From assembly GCA_002428525.1 (NCBI GenBank), contig DIWU01000011.1, positions 1 through 64,000 on the forward strand: a stretch of 64,000 nucleotides of DNA, read 5' to 3'. This DNA comes from a bacterium UBP14_UBA6098. Lineage in GTDB: Bacteria > UBP14 > UBA6098. Under the pieces are notes generated by a model. The model was not told the DNA's origin, did not search any database, and saw nothing but the letters and a program-made list of their open reading frames with translations. Made by a program: the position numbers and the translations under genes. The number at the start of each line of letters is the position of its first letter. Within the stretch, counting starts at the first letter, position 1. This document shows positions 42,201-50,400 of this stretch, piece by piece.

Positions 42201-44443
42201 AGATCGCCTATCGACAGGCCGATCGGTTCGTCGGGAGCGGAGAAGACCCCGGCCGCGGGCGAGAAAACAAAGGCCTCCGGCGCGGAAAGATCGATATGGA
42301 AAGTCCACGACAGCGGCGCGATCGCCATGCGCGAGAAGGTCGAGGCGCTGACAGAGGCCTCTATCGTCGAGCCGTCGGTATAGGGAAGCTCGGGCGCGTA
42401 GATCAGAATGGAGTCGAGGAGGATCAACGGCCCTCCCCCGACGGAATAGTCCGTGCCGTTGACATTAAGGACAATCGAGGCCGGGTCGAGCGTCCCGCTG
42501 GGGTTGACCATACGGACAACAATGCGTTGGAACTCGCAAGAGCTATAGGAGTCGGGCGCCGGCTCGATTATATGCGCGTATGGCCGCTCGATATTCGTCC
42601 AGAAATCCACGCAGACCGGCTCTGCATGGTTTGGTCCGCAGTAGCCGTAAACCTTGTCGTGGATTCCGGATAGGCAAATTCGGTGTTCGGAGAAACCGAG
42701 CGGAATAAAGCCGGTTTCCATAGGTTTAATCGAGGCGATACCCTCGACGATCGAAACCGGAATATCCAAGTCGATCTCGTCGATTACCCAAAACAGCGAG
42801 GTATCCTCGACACCGGTGAGATCGTCAAGATCGACCGCGACCGCGAAATCTTCCACGACCACAGTGTCGCCGGCCGAGGGTTCGAGGATTGTCGCAATCG
42901 GAGGGTGCCAATCGAGATAGATATTCCAACTATATTCTGAGACTAAGGGACAACCGTGGCGGTCTCGAACATCGCCGAAGGAGATCTCGACCTCGCCCTC
43001 GTCGAGCTCGGCCGAGGGCATCCAACAGCGGAGGAAAGAGCCGGAATAGTCGAGGCGCGGGTCAGGGTAGGTCAAACGAACACCGTCGATTTGGAGGTCC
43101 AAGGTGGTGACATCGATCTCCCCCGACTCGCCGATTCTAATGAGGAGCGGCACTGTATCGCAGGCTATCGAAGAGCTCTCGGAGGGCGCCAGAAGCTCGG
43201 CTGAGGGGCCTCTGCCGTCTATCCCCGGAATAATGATAGGCCATTCGGCGATCGTAGTGTCAGTCGCGGTTGACCATGCGCTAACCATAAGAGATATTAC
43301 AGTGTCTGTCGGGAAATAACCGTCGTCCGAATAGACCATCCAAGATATCGCCTCCGAAGCACCGGGGCTGAGGATTTCCAAAATTGTAACAGTAGATGAA
43401 TAGCCATCGGCGAGATGAAATCCCTCGGGCAGTGCAAGGCGAGCGAACAGCCCCGGCAGGATAACTCCGGTGGCATTTGACACGATTAAATTAACAGGGA
43501 AAGGATTCGGTGTGCGGAAAGAACAGGATTCGATTGTCAGCTCGTGAGGGGCGGAAAGCGACAGATTCAGATCGCCGATCACGATCTCGACATTGCCGAG
43601 GCCGTAATATGTCGCCATTCTGCGGGTTTCACCCGGCATGAGATAGCTCGCGTCCCAACGCATCAGCACCGCGGAGTCCGAGAAGGGATCGCCGCTGAGA
43701 GTGTATTCCCAATCGGTATTTCGGAGGAGCCAGAAATCGCCGAAGACAATTCTATCCGGCGGAGCGGCGCTCGCACCGACAAGGACGCCGGAGCCGATGA
43801 GGCTGTCCTCCGGTTGCCACGGCGATGACTCGAAGGCCTGCCAATAGGTCGGAATATCCGGCGCGACGAACTCGCGTTCGACCGCGAAATAGCCATATTC
43901 GGTGGCGATCGGGGCAAAGTCGTTATCGCCGATCATCGTATCGAAGAAAAGGAGAAGCCCGACATTCGCGGGAACCGCGGTTGTGTTCGTCGCCAAATAT
44001 TCGATGAGCACCGAGGGGCGCTCGCCGATCTCGGTAATTGTGAGCCTCTGCTCGAATTGGACACCGCAAACATCGTAGCGGGACACAACCGATTCACCGG
44101 ACAAAGTCGGGTGCATCGTGACGACCGCCGGATCGGGATGGACTCCGCCATCGGCGGTGTATGTGCCCGCGACAGAATCGTTCACGAAGAAATGGGCGTG
44201 AGAGGTTGCGCCCTCATGGGGAAACCCGAACAAAAGGGATTTGCCATCGATCGTGCCTATAGTGAACCTTCCATCGATGTCGTTAACGGCTAACCTCAAC
44301 TCGCCGGAGGAAATAATCCTTCGGCTTGCGCCGGAACCCGGCGGATATAATTCCAACTTCACATCGGTCGAATCCGCGATTGCGGAAAAAACCGAAACAA
44401 GAAGCAGAAGCGAGGTCGCCATTTTAATTTTGGCGATACTCAT
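39224..44443 (-). CDS. Giant Ig-like repeat surface protein with C-terminal sorting-type domain (1,739 aa)
   Basis: A signal peptide is followed by an N-terminal beta domain (to about residue 395, ending in the YYGLGNVEIVIGDLNLSL region). Twelve Ig-like modules of about 100 residues alternate A-B six times: A modules carry a Cys near their start and end in D-x-x-GN, B modules end in CxPN or a relative. The C-terminus (about 1,645-1,739) is a FlgD/CHU_C-like domain with PRPFTPNADGFYDEVTIF and FSKEGRPVRSA, ending GGTVILAR, as in T9SS type B-like tails. GGAGG precedes ATG 44443. It is paralogous to the 2,936-residue protein upstream. A surface adhesin or filament role is likely. Confidence 0.85.
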   Translation of the reverse strand: MSIAKIKMATSLLLLVSVFSAIADSTDVKLELYPPGSGASRRIISSGELRLAVNDIDGRFTIGTIDGKSLLFGFPHEGATSHAHFFVNDSVAGTYTADGGVHPDPAVVTMHPTLSGESVVSRYDVCGVQFEQRLTITEIGERPSVLIEYLATNTTAVPANVGLLLFFDTMIGDNDFAPIATEYGYFAVEREFVAPDIPTYWQAFESSPWQPEDSLIGSGVLVGASAAPPDRIVFGDFWLLRNTDWEYTLSGDPFSDSAVLMRWDASYLMPGETRRMATYYGLGNVEIVIGDLNLSLSAPHELTIESCSFRTPNPFPVNLIVSNATGVILPGLFARLALPEGFHLADGYSSTVTILEILSPGASEAISWMVYSDDGYFPTDTVISLMVSAWSTATDTTIAEWPIIIPGIDGRGPSAELLAPSESSSIACDTVPLLIRIGESGEIDVTTLDLQIDGVRLTYPDPRLDYSGSFLRCWMPSAELDEGEVEISFGDVRDRHGCPLVSEYSWNIYLDWHPPIATILEPSAGDTVVVEDFAVAVDLDDLTGVEDTSLFWVIDEIDLDIPVSIVEGIASIKPMETGFIPLGFSEHRICLSGIHDKVYGYCGPNHAEPVCVDFWTNIERPYAHIIEPAPDSYSSCEFQRIVVRMVNPSGTLDPASIVLNVNGTDYSVGGGPLILLDSILIYAPELPYTDGSTIEASVSASTFSRMAIAPLSWTFHIDLSAPEAFVFSPAAGVFSAPDEPIGLSIGDLGAGVDFSSMVFDIQSPYSAFSLASGSPELHREGDSLRVFPAELGWSLHGGDTISVGIQAFDNARYCTPNYLDRSFEFVVPATPPVYGPPSITELTFVSCETLRVSFALTDEEGLDLSSIIIHLNSVETAFGTPAAYLDGDSVRFNLPWPLDSDTIMISLGGIADIFGNEVGHSIKLSYFHDSDPPIIASLSPDPSELNSEFPEAFIFEVFDSASGLNLEECFVSLGGVRVDLTSGLLFEEGRITAPTAAISPFDRDSLRVCLHSADLAEVCGANTDFSCWVYRFDFDMPTVEIVSPPPNSIVGCSEGAFIFRLHDDQGIDPSSIVLRARDREYTLSDDALNFDGETLEFYFDDEALHGVACSVAVIAVSDSSGNSISAPVGGLFAFDFEPPIVQMVSPDSALYGPIQRIEWRIEDSPAGVLRESIALSVNGVLYSLDSPALSFDGARLVFDPRLAQSWNEVAEIELSLRDSAPDCPNSLEIDYTLLYMPALPRIEIISPAANCAVACDSVEVEASIDSRFGLDLSGASVSCGGYTALSEDLVVSEGRLNTFLHAAVILQGNLTLEVTGLKDTLGNEFEFVARDFLLDTEPPEIDRVYPDEGGNAIAEHLIISARVADEISGLNLDMLKLWINDTVYHLDSPILQLLGDSLALDASSLNLCGQVSARIEAFDKTTDCGPNISTESWDFYINRGGPSFELLEPIDGSITHDPEQKIRIRITDTEGVNANSISMNLNGEVFPFSGSMNFTGDILEFRPNEYWETATIYDITIYCEDSLDNSSNSTIGTFVTDFDAPRIVSSSPIQDAVLKDVPESIILFIEDEFSGFDPASFQIEYRGGIFSPADEWVFADSSKIVIDVAGAMMNLTSPDSILLKITGIADFAGDYGAPNIAEDFYLAFTIVDDGCVATPRPFTPNADGFYDEVTIFTGVPEISTVRIFSKEGRPVRSASVRGKWNWDGADDAGSRMPQGIYMFTITRDFDGAVQCGGTVILAR

Positions 44444-44489
44444 GATGCACCTCCACGGTGCCGGTCGCGTCGTTCTGAGGAATCCCCAA

Positions 44490-47400
44490 TTACCTTGCCA
44501 GAACGACGGTTCCGGAACAGATGACCTCGCCTCCTTGCTCTACCACATACACATAGACCCCGGGACGCGCGGGAACTCCGTTGAAGTCGTAGCCGTCCCA
44601 TGCATATACGTGCGGACCGCGACCGGTGATCTCCGCCACCTGTCTTCCGCTCAAATCGTAAATTTTGATTAAACCGTTCAAGTCGATTCTGCCCGGGTAA
44701 TCGAAGACAACCTCGTCGTTATAGCCGTCCGCGGGCGGCGGAGGCGTGAAGGGTTGCGGGCTGGCTAAGCACTTGGTGATCGGCTTGATATACTTGACGC
44801 ACAAATAATGATCCTCGAGCATATTCGGATCGCAAACCTCGCTCAAATCCTGCGTGTGCGCTAAGCTGAAGAACAGCGAATCGTCGCGCGACAGGTCGAG
44901 ACCGCCCGCATACCTCAGATCGAGAACCAACGTTCCCTCGTCGGGGTTGTAGCGAAGCGAGGGCTCCGAAAGGATGTCATAGAGGAGAACCCTCGTGACG
45001 CCGCCGACAATCTGAGTCACTTCGAGGATGATCTCGTAGGGATCGACACCGGAATTCAGATCGTTGAGCATGAAGATGATGGAATCCATCTCCGAGAGGT
45101 CAACATTGGTGTCGGCCTGCGCGATACATTGGGCAACCGGCGGCAGGAAGTCCATGAAGAACTGCCAGCAGTAATCCTCGGCCTCGTTGCCCCATTGATC
45201 GATAACGCCGCGAATACAGGCGTTCACTGTTTCGCTATGCTCCCAACAATCCTCGGAGTTCGGGCGATAGGTTAGCATATGCGTTCCGGCATGGTGGCCG
45301 GAATACCCCGGGTCCCAAGTAATCTGCGGGCTCGCGGTGCTGTGTATCGCGCCGTTGACCTCGAGCGTCAGATACTCCGATTTCAATGTGTCGATATCGA
45401 GAAGGCTGATTACGATCGACTGGTTCGGGCAAAGGCAACTGACGAAGGTCCCGTTCGGCGCGACATCGATGACGACCTCCGGCGGGATATTGTTGTAAAC
45501 AACGCACCAATTCGTGTCCGAAACCGAGAGCTGTCTGTCCGAGGGGTTATCGAAATCGAAGTCGTTGTCGTGCGACCAGATAATATACCCGAAGGACATG
45601 CCGGAGATAATATCCGCGGCGGGAATCGCTCCGGGGGTTGTCGAGGCCCAATACAAGCTATCGCCCTCGGCGCCGAGGTATTCGACTACCGAATCGATCT
45701 CCATCGGAAGCAAGTAGGTCGTCGTGGCGGTGAAGAACTGGGCGATTAGGCCCTGCCCGGTCGTATCGATCGAGCCGTCGTCATAAACGCCATCGGGATC
45801 CGAGAGCGCTACTACAATTTGGAATTGATCGTAGTTCGCGCGGACATAGCAGGAATCCGGGACAACAACCACCGGCCCGACCGTATCGTCGTCCGCGATC
45901 GTGAAGCACCACTCGATGAAGGTGTCGTTCGGCGGGCAATTATATGGCGCGCTGAAAGTCGTCGAGTCGCTGATCGTAATCGTCACACAGATCTCTGCGA
46001 ACTCGGTAAATAGGTTATCCGAGGTGAAATGAATAGTATCGCCCGACCACGAAAGTTCCGGCAATGGCCATGGGAAACTTCCCCAAGGATCGCCGTTCTC
46101 GTTGATGCGAACTCGAATCGTATCGTGATTGATCCAAGACAGCTCGTCGAAAAGCGAAGCGAAGATATCGGGCGACCAATCATCGACGATATCGCCATCA
46201 GCGGGTGAAAGCCAATCGGTTTGCGGAGGCGTCAGATCGACAACAACGCACATATCGAAGCTTCCGAAATAGTTGTTGCCGATGGAATCCGGCCAAGAGA
46301 CTATCGAGAGGCAGACCGTGTCGCCATTTGAAGATGCGAACGGCGGCCTGAGCGCGACTGTATCCTCCGACGCGCCCGAGAACAGCCTGAAATAGGACGG
46401 TGAATCCGCCCATCTAACCGTATCGCCGTTCCAAACCACAACAACACCCATCGTGTCCAATCTCTCCGTGTCAACCGAGCGGATCCAGAATGTCGCGCTG
46501 TCGCAGAAGGTGATCATCGGATCGAGCGTGGTGTCGGGGAAGATCAGCGATAGGTTCGGGCCGTCGGCATTGACATAGAAGGTCCAGCATTCGTCGCTGA
46601 GGACATTCGGCGGGCAAATCACAGTCGAGTCGGCGAGCGATTCGATGCAGAATTCGATTGTATCCCCTCCGCCAAATGGTGTCGGCGGTGCGATCCTCGG
46701 GTCGAAGAGAACTGTATCCCCTCTCCAGTAAACATGCGGGTCGGCGAAGGGGTAAGAGGTGCCGTCGATATTGAGAATCACGCTCGAATAATCGAGGATA
46801 TATGTCGAATCGGTGACCAAGAACCAAATCAGCGGGTAGGGCGTCCCGACGACGGACAGATGCTCCGGCGAGAAGTCCAAGACATAGGGCGCATCCCAAT
46901 CGATCGTGAACCGGCAGGTATCTCTAAAGCCGGTTCTCGGGTTGCCTAAGAGATCCCTCATCTCGTCGATTGTGATCCATATCTCGCCCGCCGCTTCCGG
47001 CGCGGGGGCCGAGAAGATAAGCGTGCTGTCGCCATCGACGAGTGTGAGTTCCGGTGAGGTTATATCATAGTTATGAATAAGCCCGCGTTCGCCATAGCTG
47101 ATAGCGATAGTGGCCGGGTTGACCCCCTCCTCGTCGCGAATATTCCAGCGGAACTGGAACGCGGTCGAGCAGGAAATCCCCAGCCCGCATTCCGTCGGGT
47201 GAACCAAGGTCACGATCGGGCCGTCGCCGGTATCGACATCGAAGCTCCAGCAGTGGATATCGGGATAGGAAGAAAGCAGGTTATTCTCCGCGCAACCGGT
47301 GCTGTCGCAGGCCTCGACGAGGCAGACCTCGACCGGCCCCGGCTCGAGAGTATCGCCGGCCAAAGTGGCGCTCCAGACCAGAAGGCCCGGTTCGCCGATC

Positions 47401-50400
47401 GCAGGCTCCGGCGTCCACGAGAGAATCGTGCCGTCGAAAGTGAATACCTCGCCGTTGATAGTCAAGCTGAAGCAGTCCGGCCGAATGGCGCTGAGGCTGT
47501 CCGCAACCTCGATTGTAATATCGGGATGGTGATCGCTGATATGCCCCGTCGGAGATATATAGGTCGGAACCGGCGGTTCGAGATCGACACGCAAGTCCCA
47601 ACATTTGGGTATCATGTTATATCCGAACCCATCGACAACACCGCTTATACAAATACGAATATTCGTGGTATCGAAGAGCGCGGTCGGGTCGTAAGACAGG
47701 ACAAAGGTGCTCGGATCCCAAGTGAAACCGAATCCGGGGTATGGTATCGTCATGCCGTTAATCGTGAATTCCATCGCGTCGATTATCACGCTGTCGGCGT
47801 CGTCGAACTCGAAGACGACATAAGCCTCGGGGCAAAGCAGGCCTGACGGATAAAGGAGCTCGGCCTCGGGGCCGCCCTGAACGACCTCGAAGCACCAAGT
47901 GGTGTCATAGGTCGTGCAAGCGGGACAGAACACCGAGTTATCGCAGGCCATATCTACATGAATACACGCGGAATCGCCGCGTGTTAGCACACAGGATATA
48001 GCATCGAAGCTGAATATCAAGGTCTCCGGAATGCCGGCGACAAAGCGCCATTCGAGGGTATCCGGCGCAGGCGAGGTCGCGGAGACCCCGGCGCAGGGGC
48101 CGTAGGTAAGCGATACGGTCACCGAGCTCGTGTCGATTCCCGCGATATTGTCGGGGAACACGATGATTACATCCGGCGAGAAGCTGAAGGCCGAATCGAA
48201 GGGCTCGTGAATGACAAACGCCGGCGGTGTATAGTCATAAACGAAGGTGAACAAGTTCGAGTCGGCGTTGTTGCCGATCATATCGAGCGCCTCGATGCTG
48301 ATATCGAAATAGCATCCCTCCGCGAGCACCTCCGGCGGCACGAAATAAAGCGTATCATAGGAAATACCGTCGCGATAGCCGACGATTCGATCGACATCGG
48401 AGATGCCGAACGAAACGCGCGCGGTCGAGCATGAGCTATACCAAAGCGCGAGGCTCGAGGTGTTGATCTCGTCGGTGTCGTAGATGACGAAGATGAAGGT
48501 ATCCGGTTGCTCGCAACCGATAATCCCGTTGCCGTCGGGCCAAAGATTCGCGATCGACGGGCCGCGGGCCTCGATTCTCAGGTAGCAAGTGTCCGGACTC
48601 GACTGGCAATTCGGGCCGCAGGTATCGGTTTCATCGCATACGCTGACAATTGTATAAACGATGGTATCGCCGCCGACCCACCACGGCGAAAGCGCTGTGA
48701 CAAGGGCGGTGTTCAAGCCCACCGAATCGGTCGAGCCGGTGAATATCCATGCCGAAGGCTCGTCGTCATAACAGATTGTGTCCCAATCGACGACACTTCC
48801 CGGATGGCGGAAACCGATGCACCAGCCGAGGCTGTCGGTAGTTCCCCATAGATCGTGAGCGTTGAACCAAAGAATCGGGGTATTGTCGGCAACAGAATCT
48901 CCCACACAGGACGGAGTCACACCGATAATTTCCGGTGCGGAATGATCGATGATAAATTTGAAACTAAAGGGGCCGCCGTTGATGAAATTCATCAGGTTAT
49001 CCGTGGCCTCGACCCTCACCGCGATTGTATCCTCGTCGGTGTAGGAAACATCGGGAATTATTATCAGCTTATCGGGAAGGATGTTGCGCAGATTCCCCGA
49101 GGGCCAAGAATAATGGTGCGCGACGCCCGTAACATAGCTACTGCAGACAACGCCGACCGACGCCCACGCTATTCCGTCCGGGTCGGAGAGCGAAACTACT
49201 ATCGAGTCAACGCTCGGGCAGGCCCAAACCCAATCGGCGCCGGGAATAAGAGCGCTCGCGATCGGGCCGTTGGCCGCGAGCCAGAAACTCCAGCACTGCT
49301 CGCAGGTATTCATCGGGCACCCGACGAGCGAATCGGTGAGATCGGTATTCCTGATACAGACATTAACCGTGTCGCCGCCGGTGATCCAAAGGGACGGGTC
49401 GAGCAAAGCGACATCGAGGAAAGCCGTATCGGCGTCACCCCAATAGGCCGCGCCCGAGGGATCGGACTCGGGTATCCAAGTCGATCCGCCATCGAGAGAC
49501 CAAGCCAATCTTGTTCTATTGAGCGGGGCTATATCGGGCGGAACAACAGCCCATATAAGAGGCGTTCTCGTCACGATCTCGATTCCGTCGGGATAGATCG
49601 CCGTCGGGCAGGGATCGGTTGTATCGACCACGACACAGAACCTATTCACGCCCTCATTGTTAACCCCGAACAGGTCGCGAACACGGTTGAATTCGACGCA
49701 AACCGACTCTCCGACAGCGGCATAATCTTCAAGATCGAAATGAAGAGTTACATCGATGTCGTCCGGATAGGCATTCCATGCAGTGTCAACGGGGAAATCG
49801 CCCCAGTCGAGCGTTGTCGCCGGGCCACCGGGAGGGCCAACAAGAAAACTTATAGTCGGTATATCGAGACCGTCGTCGTCGAAAATGCGATATCTGAATC
49901 CGTTTGGAATATCGGGGCAACTGACATATGACCTGAGGGGATAACGCCGCGTGATCATCGGGCCGCCGGCGCTGATTCGAATGCACCATTCGTCGAAATC
50001 CATGAAGTCTTCGGCGAATGCCGGCGAACATCCGGGGTAGGTCATATATTGAAGCGAATCCTCGAGATGGGTGATCTTAATACAAATTGTATCACTGTCC
50101 ACGATATAGTCGAGGTTCGGAATCGGCAGATTCCATTGGTCTCCAACCCATTGGACTCTATCGTCGTTCCCCCAGATGGAGTCGATTTCACCCGAAGGAG
50201 TGACAAATAGGGTGACAAGAGTCCTCCTCCTGCTGAACGAGCCGATACATCCCGGGAATTCGACGAAGCTAATCGTATCGAACGGCGCCACCGCTAAGAT
50301 CGGGTCTGAAGGCACCGGCAACCAAGTCGCGGGGTCGCTGTAGGGCGGAATCGTATCGATGATAAACCACCAAGCGCTGTCGAGGGTAGTATTGCCAAGC

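Noticed and set aside
41660..42673. 337-codon plus-strand frame opposite the 1,739-aa giant
   Set aside because: Low-complexity Arg/Gly/Asp-rich translation with no domain; shadow of the repeat protein.
48855..49931. 358-codon plus-strand frame opposite the largest giant
   Set aside because: Same reason: antisense shadow with repeated IGV/RRA wording caused by the module repeats.
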